Below are positions 45,090 through 52,809 of a stretch of 64,000 bases of DNA, in pieces. Under the pieces are notes generated by a model. It saw only the letters and a list, made by a program, of their open reading frames with translations. It had not been told where the DNA came from and did no database searches. The position numbers and the translations under genes were made by a program. The stretch covers positions 164,400 through 228,399 of the forward strand of contig NZ_JAABOK010000011.1 of assembly GCF_009928525.1 (NCBI RefSeq), given 5' to 3'. Within the stretch, counting starts at the first letter, position 1; every line of letters begins with the position of its first letter. The stretch is from Chitinophaga solisilvae (lineage in GTDB: Bacteria; Bacteroidota; Bacteroidia; Chitinophagales; Chitinophagaceae).

Positions 45090-46214
45090 TTATTGTTTAC
45101 CTGCCGGCGGTGTAGCGCCTGCAACATTCACGGTATCGCCGGGTCTTACCTTCTGCAGTCCTTCTACTATGACACGGTCACCGGCTTTCAGGCCGCTCTG
45201 GATCAGTATCATGGTATCGGCGATGGCGCCGGGCATTACGTCCACGGGTTTCACCACGTTGGCCGGCGTGAGTGTAAGCACGCTGGTTTCAGACAGGTTC
45301 TGCACAATGGCTTTGGCCGGGATAGAAATCTGGGTGGCGGGGGTGCTGAACTGCATGACTGCCACGCAGCTCATACCGGATTTAAGCATACCGTCTTTAT
45401 TCGGGAACACCAGCCGCACCCGGATGGTGCCGGTCTGCGCATCCACGGTATTATTAATTGTCTGTATCGCTCCTTCTTCCCCGTATCTGTCGCCATTGGT
45501 GAACTGCAGAAAGAATTTTTCAGCGCCCTGTCCCTTCTGAATGCGCAGGAACTCAGGTAAACTGGCCTGCGGCACGTCGAAGTCGGCAAACATGGGGTGT
45601 TCATTCACGACGGTGTTGATGAGTGTTTGCCCGGCATTCACGATGTCGCCCACCTTCAGGAGGGAGATGCCGATACTACCGCTTACGGGAGCACGCAGTA
45701 TAGCGTGATTTACATCAGTGCCGGCCCTGGCTACCGATGCTTTGGCGGCGGCCACATTGGCTTTGGCGGTGAGTACGGCTGTATAAGCCTGGTCCACGGT
45801 CTGTTTGGAAATAGCGTCATGGTCCAGCAGCGTCTTATATCTTTCGTAGTCCCGTTGCCGTTGGGCGAGGTCTGCCTCGGCCTGCTGCTGACTGGCCACT
45901 ACCTGTCCGTATGCAGCAGTATAGCGGCTTTTATCAATTTCGTACAGGGGCTGTCCTTTGGTTACATTGCTGCCATCCTTTACCTTGATGGCATCCAGGA
46001 AACCGGTGACATCGGAACGTATCTCCACAATATCATGCGCCACCAGGGTAGCCGGGAACTGTGAGCTGACGGTACGGGCGCCCACGGTGACCTCCTGTGC
46101 TACTACCGTTGCTTTCATCCTCCCCATCATAGCCGCCTGTTGTTGCTGTTTATTGCCGCCACCGCAAGCTGCGGCGGTCAGCGTAATGACGATCAGTAAA
46201 ATCCTGTTATTCAT
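45090..46214 (-). CDS. RND periplasmic adaptor (membrane-fusion protein), lipoprotein
   Basis: 374 residues. A lipoprotein signal ends at Cys 17 (TAAAC). The adaptor has the usual order: barrel-hybrid strand ('VVEIRSDVTGFLDAIKVKDG'), alpha-hairpin ('QQAEADLAQRQRDYERYKTL'), lipoyl-like return ('HAILRAPVSGSIG'), beta-barrel and membrane-proximal domain. It bridges the permease and the TolC-like channel. It lies between the two genes in the order tolC-like, adaptor, permease. Confidence 0.94.
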   Translation of the reverse strand: MNNRILLIVITLTAAACGGGNKQQQQAAMMGRMKATVVAQEVTVGARTVSSQFPATLVAHDIVEIRSDVTGFLDAIKVKDGSNVTKGQPLYEIDKSRYTAAYGQVVASQQQAEADLAQRQRDYERYKTLLDHDAISKQTVDQAYTAVLTAKANVAAAKASVARAGTDVNHAILRAPVSGSIGISLLKVGDIVNAGQTLINTVVNEHPMFADFDVPQASLPEFLRIQKGQGAEKFFLQFTNGDRYGEEGAIQTINNTVDAQTGTIRVRLVFPNKDGMLKSGMSCVAVMQFSTPATQISIPAKAIVQNLSETSVLTLTPANVVKPVDVMPGAIADTMILIQSGLKAGDRVIVEGLQKVRPGDTVNVAGATPPAGKQ

Positions 46215-46257
46215 ATTATGATAGAATTACTTATTGCTAATCAGGAAAAGTTGTTTA

Positions 46258-47604
46258 TCATTTGATTCTGCCCATCGCCTTATCCAGATCAGTTTTGCTG
46301 ATAAGGGTATTGAGCATGGAGTTGACGTACTGCGTGCGTGCCTGAGTCAGTTCACTTTCAGCGGAAATCACATCCAGGCTCGTAGCTACGCCCTGTTCAA
46401 ACTTGAGTACCACCCGTTCGTAAATACCCTGCGTGAGCGTCATGTTTTCCTTCTGTGTTACAAAAAGCGCTTTGTTGTTCTGGTAGACGGTATTGGCATT
46501 TTTCACTTCCACCTTGATCTGCTGGGAGAGATAGTTCCGGTCGTTCACGGATTTCTCCAGGGTGATCCTGTTCTGCCGGATCTGGTGCAGCCTTTCGGTA
46601 CCTGTAAAAATGTTCCAGGTAAGAGACAGACCCAGCGTAGAGGCAGCGAAGCCGGTATTATACAGGCTGCTGAATTTATCCGAGAAATAGTTATAGCCGT
46701 AGTTGACAAAAGCGGATAATTTGGGCAGGTACGCCATCTTCTTGCTTTTCAGGTTCAGCTCATTCAGGGCGATCTGTGTATTCTGTATGCTGTATTCGAT
46801 ACGGTCTGTTACTGCATAGTTGGAGGTATCTGTGGCAAAATCATCTACCGTCAGGTCCTGTACGGTTTCCTTCAGCTCCAGCTGGTCTTCCTGCGGCATG
46901 CCCATCTGAAATTTCAGCAGCTGCATGGTGTATACCAGCAGCCGGATCTGGTTCTGAATTTCCGTAGCGGAATTGTTATAGGATACCTGGATTCTGTCAA
47001 CATCAATTCTTTCCGCAACACCGGCATCATATCTGGCTCTGGTGTCAGCAAGCGTTTTCTTCAGCTGATCCAGGTTGGCTTTTGTGAGCCGGATATTTTC
47101 CTGGTTGGTGAGCACGGCATAATATGATTTGGTGATGGCCACCCGGGTATCTATTTCTGTTCGTGTATACGTTTTAGAGGCGAGTTCAGAATAGACCTTC
47201 GCGGCTTTCAGGCCCAGGAAATAATCGCTCTGGAAGATGGTCTGATTCACCTGCCCCAGCACGTTAGAGGAGAAACGGGTACCGAATTGCACCGGAATTT
47301 TCTTATCGTAGTTACCGCTGGCAATATCAGGAATCAGGGAGGTGGCGAGTTTCATATTATCGTTGAAACCGGCAGTTATATCCGCATGCGGCAAGAGTTT
47401 GCCGGTGGCTTCCTTCACCTGTTCTTCTGAAAAATGAACATCCAGGTTGGCATTTACCATATCATGATGATGGGCAAGCCCATATTGTATGCAATCAGCC
47501 AGATTGAAGATATAGTTTCCAGACCGGGTAGTATCCATTTGCCCGTAAACAGTTGTTATTCCTGATAAAAAAAGAAAAGAAAACAAAACAAGGCTACAAC
47601 GCAT
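46258..47604 (-). CDS. TolC-like outer-membrane efflux protein
   Basis: 448 residues from the ATG at 47604, which directly begins a signal peptide (RCSLVLFSFLFLSGITTVYG); the frame is open to 47694 but that would precede the signal. Two outer-membrane-efflux repeats are visible, each with a long helical pair ('RIDVDRIQVSYNNSATEIQN' in the first, 'ATSLDVISAESELTQARTQY' in the second). It is the first gene of the efflux operon and diverges from the TMEM175-like gene. The promoter region (47605-47751) has no clear TAnnTTTG box. Confidence 0.92.
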   Translation of the reverse strand: MRCSLVLFSFLFLSGITTVYGQMDTTRSGNYIFNLADCIQYGLAHHHDMVNANLDVHFSEEQVKEATGKLLPHADITAGFNDNMKLATSLIPDIASGNYDKKIPVQFGTRFSSNVLGQVNQTIFQSDYFLGLKAAKVYSELASKTYTRTEIDTRVAITKSYYAVLTNQENIRLTKANLDQLKKTLADTRARYDAGVAERIDVDRIQVSYNNSATEIQNQIRLLVYTMQLLKFQMGMPQEDQLELKETVQDLTVDDFATDTSNYAVTDRIEYSIQNTQIALNELNLKSKKMAYLPKLSAFVNYGYNYFSDKFSSLYNTGFAASTLGLSLTWNIFTGTERLHQIRQNRITLEKSVNDRNYLSQQIKVEVKNANTVYQNNKALFVTQKENMTLTQGIYERVVLKFEQGVATSLDVISAESELTQARTQYVNSMLNTLISKTDLDKAMGRIK

Positions 47605-47751
47605 ACTTATTACTTTGAAAGTATATGATGATTGATAACTACATAACACAGGAATGGTGAAAAGGTTGTCCGGAAATCTCCTGCTTTCTGCCAAAAAACC
47701 AACTGCTTTATCAGCTTTTCGTATATTGCTGAAAAGCTATACGTTTTTCTT

Positions 47752-48462
47752 ATGTCTATGTCAGTTATTAAAGAGCCCAGGCAGGAGCACAAGGAGTTTG
47801 AGCTGGAGCGGGTTATATTATTCAGCGATGCGGTATTTGCCATTGCGATTACCCTCCTGATTATCGAAATCAAATTACCGCATGTGCCGGAGCACCTGGC
47901 GCCGGGCGAGTATAGCAAAGTCATACAGCCCTTTGTATTTGAGTTTTTTACTTTTGTTGCCAGCTTTGCTTTTATCGGCAATTTCTGGATCAGGCACCTG
48001 CAGTTATGCCGCTTTATGCAGCACTATAATATCGGGCTGGTTTACCGCAACCTTTTCTTTTTATTTTTCGTGGTATGCTTTCCCTTTTCTGCTGCGGCGA
48101 TGATGCATCTTACTACGAACTTTGTATTACCCATGTTTATTTACCTGGGCAACCTGGCAGGTTGTCTGGCGGGTCTGTTCTGGCTGAGCTACTACGTATT
48201 CCAGCGTAATCCGGGTCTGGCAATTGCGGGTCATCATACAGAAAAAGAGCTGTTATATCAGCGGTTTAAATACAACTTCTTCACGGTAGCCACTGTTTTC
48301 ACGACACTAGCGCTTTCCTTCTTCATCTTCCCGGATGGTATGACTATTCAGCGTTTAAGTTATACCTTCATACCTGCGTTGGTGTTATTTAACTATTTCC
48401 GGATCAGGATAAAGAAAAGAAATACCTTACGCCTCGTGCATATCGGGGATAAAAGCAGTTAG
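47752..48462 (+). CDS. TMEM175-like (DUF1211) membrane protein, possible potassium channel
   Basis: 236 residues, six predicted membrane helices. The first helix contains RVILFSDAVFAIAITLLII: the RxxxFSD signature (R20, F24-S25-D26) of TMEM175/DUF1211 proteins. Bacterial homologues form tetrameric K+-conducting channels. The start could be Met1 or Met3. It is followed after 3 nt by the DUF2157-like gene, so the two are probably translationally linked. The start codon is close to a near-match -7 box, too close to be reliable. Confidence 0.88.
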   Translation: MSMSVIKEPRQEHKEFELERVILFSDAVFAIAITLLIIEIKLPHVPEHLAPGEYSKVIQPFVFEFFTFVASFAFIGNFWIRHLQLCRFMQHYNIGLVYRNLFFLFFVVCFPFSAAAMMHLTTNFVLPMFIYLGNLAGCLAGLFWLSYYVFQRNPGLAIAGHHTEKELLYQRFKYNFFTVATVFTTLALSFFIFPDGMTIQRLSYTFIPALVLFNYFRIRIKKRNTLRLVHIGDKSS

Positions 48463-48465
48463 CCT

Positions 48466-49491
48466 ATGCTGGAACTTGACAAAAGAGAAGCACGTTTACT
48501 GGAAAATGCAGTCCGCCGGTGGGAACAGGAGCAGCTGATTACCGGCGCCCAGGCGGATCAGCTGCGGAAAACCTGGAGCATACGCAGTACAGACTGGCAG
48601 ACCATCGCCCTGTATATATTCATTGCCGCCATTTCCTGTGCGCTGATGGCGTTTGGTTCGCTGGTACTGGATGAGAAGTGGATTGAGATCATCCGCAAGA
48701 AATTCTCCCTGACGGACGGTGTCATTGCCTTTCTATTTGCCGTCATTACCGGGTTGCTGTGTTACCAGGGATGGCGCAGGAACAGGCACCAGCCTGGCTT
48801 TTCGCTGAACAGGGAGTTGTTCTGGCTGCTGCCGGTTCTCAGTACAGGCGTTACCGTAGTATACCTGGGTAAAAGCGTGCATTATTTCAACGGCAATTAT
48901 GGCCTCTTCTGGCTGCTGGCCACCGTTATCTATGCCGTCTTGGCGCTGACGCTGCGTTCCCGCCTGCTCTGGATCGGAACGCTGGCTTCTCTGATACCGG
49001 CCTACGTAAAACTCACCTACTATCTTACCGGCGATGCCCCCTATTTCCTGGGGATGAACCTCCCCTGCCGCATGGCCCTGCTCGCGGGAATCATGATACT
49101 GGCTGCCCGCATCATGCGCAACACCAACCTGTATGAACCCGTAAAAGATATTACCTGGAGCGGCAGCTGGCTGCTGTTCATGCTTTCCGGCTGGCTCATC
49201 TCCATCTTCGGCAACTGCGGCACCTGGCAGGAATGGCAGGAACTCCGGCAGGTGCATCTGCTCATGTGGGTATTTATTTTCAGCGCCCAATGCATTGCCG
49301 TACTCCTGCTTGGCCTCCGCCTGAAAGACAACCAGCTCCGGGACCTCGGCATCATTTTCCTGCTCCTGGATTTATACACCCGCTACTTTGAATACCTCTG
49401 GGACCGCACCAATAAAGGTATTTTCTTCGCCATCCTGGCGTTGTCGTTCTGGCAGCTGGGGAAGGTGATTGAGAAAAGAATGAAGAAATAA
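48466..49491 (+). CDS. DUF2157-like multi-pass membrane protein
   Basis: 341 residues. A soluble N-terminal helical part (about 1-40; 'LLENAVRRWEQEQLITGAQA') is followed by about ten membrane segments. The N-terminal 'W..eqliT..qa' pattern is that of DUF2157. Function unknown. It starts 3 nt after the TMEM175-like stop. The TAA stop (49489-49491) touches the first base of palindrome copy 7. Confidence 0.7.
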   Translation: MLELDKREARLLENAVRRWEQEQLITGAQADQLRKTWSIRSTDWQTIALYIFIAAISCALMAFGSLVLDEKWIEIIRKKFSLTDGVIAFLFAVITGLLCYQGWRRNRHQPGFSLNRELFWLLPVLSTGVTVVYLGKSVHYFNGNYGLFWLLATVIYAVLALTLRSRLLWIGTLASLIPAYVKLTYYLTGDAPYFLGMNLPCRMALLAGIMILAARIMRNTNLYEPVKDITWSGSWLLFMLSGWLISIFGNCGTWQEWQELRQVHLLMWVFIFSAQCIAVLLLGLRLKDNQLRDLGIIFLLLDLYTRYFEYLWDRTNKGIFFAILALSFWQLGKVIEKRMKK

Positions 49492-49609
49492 ATTATGAAT
49501 GATGAATGATGAATGATGAGTTAGATCGAAGAGCTAAGCAAAGAACAAAATTTATTCTTTGCTTAGCTCTTCGATCTAACTCATCATTCATCATTCGTAA
49601 TTCATAATT
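49491..49609. repeat. Heptad-armed palindrome, copy 7 (AATGATG subtype)
   Basis: Arms 49491-49545 and 49555-49609 pair at 53 of 55 positions with a 9-nt loop. Outer heptads are AATTATG then AATGATG repeats and AGTTAG; the inner stem has CGAAGAGCTAAGCA. It fills the convergent gap between the DUF2157-like and terpene synthase genes, 3 nt from the latter's stop. Confidence 0.94.
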
Positions 49610-49612
49610 AAA

Positions 49613-50590
49613 TTAAACACTAACTGTTTCCTTCACCGCCGCCACTCCATACCTCCCTGTATCCTGCATGCTCCAGTCATAATTGCCGATCATCCAGGAG
49701 CGGAGAACGGATACATAGCGGAGCAGTTCGTAGTCTTTTTCTGTGCCGGTGAGGGGTAGTAGTTTTTCCAGGACGAGGAAGATGGCTACTTCTTCGTTGT
49801 GCATGCGGGCGGCTTCGTTGATGGCTTCCTGCAGGGAGCATTGGCGTTCGTGCCGGAGTATCAGTACAAGGTTGTGCACATCGCCCTGGCGGGATTCCTT
49901 GTTGCAGGAGAAGAGATCGTTGGCCCAGCATACCACGTTGCTGCAGGCGAGGACCATACGTTGCAGGATGGCGTTTTGCAGGAGATCTTCCGGCAGGTAA
50001 ATTTTTTCGATGATGTCTACCGCAGTAACATCCGCATATACGGCGCCTGTATGTGTCCGCATTTTAATATAGTCGGCTACGGAGGGGATGATGTGCGTTT
50101 CCCTGTTCTCGGCTTCCCATATACAGGCGTTGAAATAATCTTCGATGTCGCGGATAAACCGGAGCCGCCAGGAGGGCTTGCTGATAGCGCGCATACGCTC
50201 CCAGATGCTGCTGAGGGCGGCGGCCAGGGGCGCACCATAGGCGGGAGTAACTACTTTGTTGTTGTGCAGGATGTCGGTCAGACTGGCCATCAGGCTTCTG
50301 AGGTAAGCGGATTTCTTACCAGTTTCCGCTTCATCGCACTGATCGTCGAGGATGAAGAGCCAGGCGTTGAAATCGGAGATTAGACAGAGTTCATGCAGGG
50401 AGGCATCGGGGAAGGCTCTGGACACCAGCCAGGCGAAACGGGATTTTTCAAATCTGGTGAGCGCCTTCTCTGTTGTAAGCAGGTTGTAATCTCTTACCCA
50501 GCTGCAGATGTGCTCCTGGGCTTCCGCTACATGGATGTTGATACGGGATGGAAACGGATACTGGATCCGGGGAAACTGGATCGTTGTCAT
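49613..50590 (-). CDS. Class I terpene synthase
   Basis: 325 residues, alpha-helical. The metal-binding motif DDQCD (82-86) follows 'ISDFNAWLFIL'. The NSE motif NDLFSCNKE (N224, S228, E232) sits at the usual distance, with the pyrophosphate-sensor Arg about 46 residues before it (R178) and a C-terminal RY (313-314) after 'WMIGNYDWSMQDTG'. These together identify a type I bacterial terpene cyclase that ionises a prenyl diphosphate. The size suits mono- or sesquiterpene products; the product cannot be predicted. idi lies upstream on the same strand across a 185-nt gap, forming a small terpenoid locus without other prenyl genes. Confidence 0.93.
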   Translation of the reverse strand: MTTIQFPRIQYPFPSRINIHVAEAQEHICSWVRDYNLLTTEKALTRFEKSRFAWLVSRAFPDASLHELCLISDFNAWLFILDDQCDEAETGKKSAYLRSLMASLTDILHNNKVVTPAYGAPLAAALSSIWERMRAISKPSWRLRFIRDIEDYFNACIWEAENRETHIIPSVADYIKMRTHTGAVYADVTAVDIIEKIYLPEDLLQNAILQRMVLACSNVVCWANDLFSCNKESRQGDVHNLVLILRHERQCSLQEAINEAARMHNEEVAIFLVLEKLLPLTGTEKDYELLRYVSVLRSWMIGNYDWSMQDTGRYGVAAVKETVSV

Positions 50591-50775
50591 GTGTCTGTGG
50601 ATTTTAATCGTTAACTATTAGGGTTTAGAAATGACATAGGCTTTTCCGGAGTGCTTGTCATTCCCCGGAAACATGACTGGCAGGCATACCACAGGCCTAC
50701 CATACGTATAGCATAGTAAAATTTGAATCAGCTGCTTCGGTTAACGGTAAAGCGTTGAAAAATCCCTGAAGCGAA

Positions 50776-51312
50776 TTACAGTCCTGTTGTGACAGGTAGG
50801 TTCAGGTGTTGTAATACCTTCGGTAACGCGAGGTGAAACCAACTCGTAAAGGTAGCAGGTTCCTGTTCCATTAATTCCAGTACCTGGTGTACTGGCAAAT
50901 ACCGGTAATCATTTACTTCCGTTGTATCGGGGACGATAGCACCATTGAAAGTCCCCAGCAGCACGTGGTCAAATTCGTGCTCAGTAAGTCCGTTGTCAAA
51001 TACTGTTTTATATGTGAACGTGAAAATTTCCTGCATCGGACAGTCGAAACCCATTTCCTCCTGTAAGCGACGGTGAGCGGCGGCCAGTGTGGGTTCTCCC
51101 GGCAGCTGATGACTACAGCAGGCATTTGTCCATAACCCGGGTGAGTGATATTTATCCAGCGCACGCTGTTGCAGTAACATTTCTCCCGCATCATTCATTA
51201 CAAACACTGAAAAAGCACGATGCAGCCGGCCCTTACGGTGCGCCTCCATTTTTTCCATTGTCCCTATAGCCTCATCGGATTCTGTCACTAATATTACTTC
51301 AGGTAAATTCAT
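50776..51312 (-). CDS. idi: Isopentenyl-diphosphate delta-isomerase, type I
   Basis: 178 residues with the Nudix-like IDI fold. The catalytic Cys lies in NACCSHQ (63-69); in E. coli this motif is NTCCSHP, so the last residue is changed. The catalytic Glu lies in EHEFDHV (111-117). 'MEKMEAHRKGRLHRAFSVFV' is the typical N-terminal block. It interconverts IPP and DMAPP, supplying the starter for the prenyl diphosphates used by the adjacent terpene synthase. The N-terminus MNLPEVILVTESDEAIGTM matches family starts. A -7-type box ends only 7 nt before the start, suggesting a leaderless transcript. Confidence 0.94.
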   Translation of the reverse strand: MNLPEVILVTESDEAIGTMEKMEAHRKGRLHRAFSVFVMNDAGEMLLQQRALDKYHSPGLWTNACCSHQLPGEPTLAAAHRRLQEEMGFDCPMQEIFTFTYKTVFDNGLTEHEFDHVLLGTFNGAIVPDTTEVNDYRYLPVHQVLELMEQEPATFTSWFHLALPKVLQHLNLPVTTGL

Positions 51313-51319
51313 AGCGTAA

Positions 51320-51327
51320 CAAAGATA
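51320..51327 (-). promoter_or_regulatory. Putative -7 box of idi (near-leaderless)
   Basis: CAAAGATA on the plus strand reads TATCTTTG on the minus strand, 7 nt from the ATG at 51310-51312. Transcription would begin within a few bases of the start codon. Confidence 0.4.
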
Positions 51328-51473
51328 TTTAATAAATGTTAGCTGGCAGTAAAATACAGATCTTTAATCGTCTACTCTCTAATGGTTACCTAAATAAATA
51401 TACAATAATAACGCTGAATAGAGAAAAAAATTACAAATACGGATTTACTGTATTTTTACAGAAAAAAGAAACA

Positions 51474-51947
51474 ATGGCAGAGGATTTACAGATAGCAAAG
51501 GGCAGTAAGGCGGAACAATATCAGGCACTGATACCGCAGATAAAAGGATTGCTGGACGGGGAACCGGATCTGGTGGCTAACCTCGCTAATGTGGCCGCAG
51601 CGCTGAAAGAACAGTTCGGCTGGTTCTGGGTGGGGTTCTATCTTGTCAGACAGGAAGAACTGGTATTAGGCCCCTTTCAGGGTCCGGTTGCGTGTACCCG
51701 TATCCGTAAGAACAGGGGCGTATGCGGCGCCAGCTGGGCACAGGCGGCGACCCTTATAGTGCCGGACGTGGAGGCATTTCCCGGACATATCGCCTGCAGC
51801 AGTTTATCCAAATCAGAAATTGTAGTACCGTTGTTCAAAAACGGGGAAGTGGCCGGTGTGCTGGATGTTGACAGCGAATTGCCGGATCACTTTGATACCA
51901 CCGATCAGCAATACCTGGAAGAAATTGTAAAATTAATAGCATTATAA
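51474..51947 (+). CDS. Free methionine-(R)-sulfoxide reductase (GAF domain)
   Basis: 157 residues from the ATG at 51474 (MAEDLQIAKG); a longer frame to 51336 has no supporting features. It is a single GAF domain of the fRMsr type. The family's cysteines are seen in 'VACTRIRKNRGVCGASW' and 'PGHIACSSLSKSEIVVPLF'. The enzyme reduces free Met-R-sulfoxide with thioredoxin. 'FGWFWVGFYLV' is a further family block. A TATTTTTA near-match to the -7 box lies about 16 nt upstream. It diverges from idi. Confidence 0.9.
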   Translation: MAEDLQIAKGSKAEQYQALIPQIKGLLDGEPDLVANLANVAAALKEQFGWFWVGFYLVRQEELVLGPFQGPVACTRIRKNRGVCGASWAQAATLIVPDVEAFPGHIACSSLSKSEIVVPLFKNGEVAGVLDVDSELPDHFDTTDQQYLEEIVKLIAL

Positions 51948-52053
51948 CACTGGAACAGACAGGCAGATAATAGTCCGGACCTCAACTGGCAAAGATTTTG
52001 AGCAACCAGCCTGGAAAATCCCAAGCGTTCATTCATTAAAAGAAATTTTTGCC

Positions 52054-52806
52054 ATGTTCTTCTTTGGAAAAAAAAAGGAAAGCCATAAAATACTCACCCC
52101 ATTTTTATCAGCGATAGAAACAGATATACATTCCCATCTCATACCGGGCGTGGATGACGGCGTGCCGGATGCTGATACCAGCCTGCGTTTCATACGGCAG
52201 CTGCAGGAAATGGGGTTGCGGAAAATTGTTACCACACCGCATATCATGATGGACCGGTATCCTAACTCTGTCAAAACGCTGGCAGGGCCTTATCAGGAAG
52301 TCATGCGCGTACTCTCGGTACAACATCCGGAGCTGCAGTTCAGGTATGCCGCTGAATATTATATGGACGAACAGTTTGAATTGCTGATGCAGTCACCGCT
52401 GCTCACCCTCAGCGGCCGGTACGTGCTGGTGGAAGTATCTTTTATCATGGCCCCTCCGCAGATGCACCGGTGGCTGTTTGAGCTGGTAGCCCAGGGCTAT
52501 GTGCCTGTGCTTGCTCATCCGGAGAGATATAACTACTGTCATAAAAACTTTGCCGCCTACGAACAGTTTAAGCAGTGGGGATGCCTGCTGCAGGTGAACC
52601 TGCTCTCCCTTACCGGGTACTATGGTAAAAGCGTACAACAGGCCGCCGAAAAATTAATGGAGCAGAAGATGATTGACTTTATCGGCACTGACCTGCACCA
52701 CGATAAGCATATGCATGCCCTGTGTCAAATTCCGGAGAACCGGAAGCTGCTGAAAACACTGGAACAATACCCGTTTAAAAACAATACCCTCACCCATCTG
52801 GATTAG
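52054..52806 (+). CDS. CpsB/YwqE-type tyrosine-protein phosphatase (PHP family)
   Basis: 250 residues, cytoplasmic. Metal-binding DIHSHLIPGVDDG (24-36) and 'TTPHIM', 'LAHPERYNY' and 'IGTDLHHDKH' are the PHP blocks of CpsB/CapC/YwqE. In Gram-positive bacteria these dephosphorylate the tyrosine kinase controlling capsule export; Bacteroidota homologues usually accompany exopolysaccharide loci. The kinase is not in the window, but the exopolysaccharide operon at 54844-64000 is close by. It converges with the T9SS protein gene (3 nt between stops). Confidence 0.9.
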   Translation: MFFFGKKKESHKILTPFLSAIETDIHSHLIPGVDDGVPDADTSLRFIRQLQEMGLRKIVTTPHIMMDRYPNSVKTLAGPYQEVMRVLSVQHPELQFRYAAEYYMDEQFELLMQSPLLTLSGRYVLVEVSFIMAPPQMHRWLFELVAQGYVPVLAHPERYNYCHKNFAAYEQFKQWGCLLQVNLLSLTGYYGKSVQQAAEKLMEQKMIDFIGTDLHHDKHMHALCQIPENRKLLKTLEQYPFKNNTLTHLD

Positions 52807-52809
52807 CTG

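Noticed and set aside
47740..47747. TACGTTTT as -7 box of the TMEM175-like gene
   Set aside because: It has one mismatch and is only 4 nt from the ATG, leaving no room for a transcription start before the coding region.
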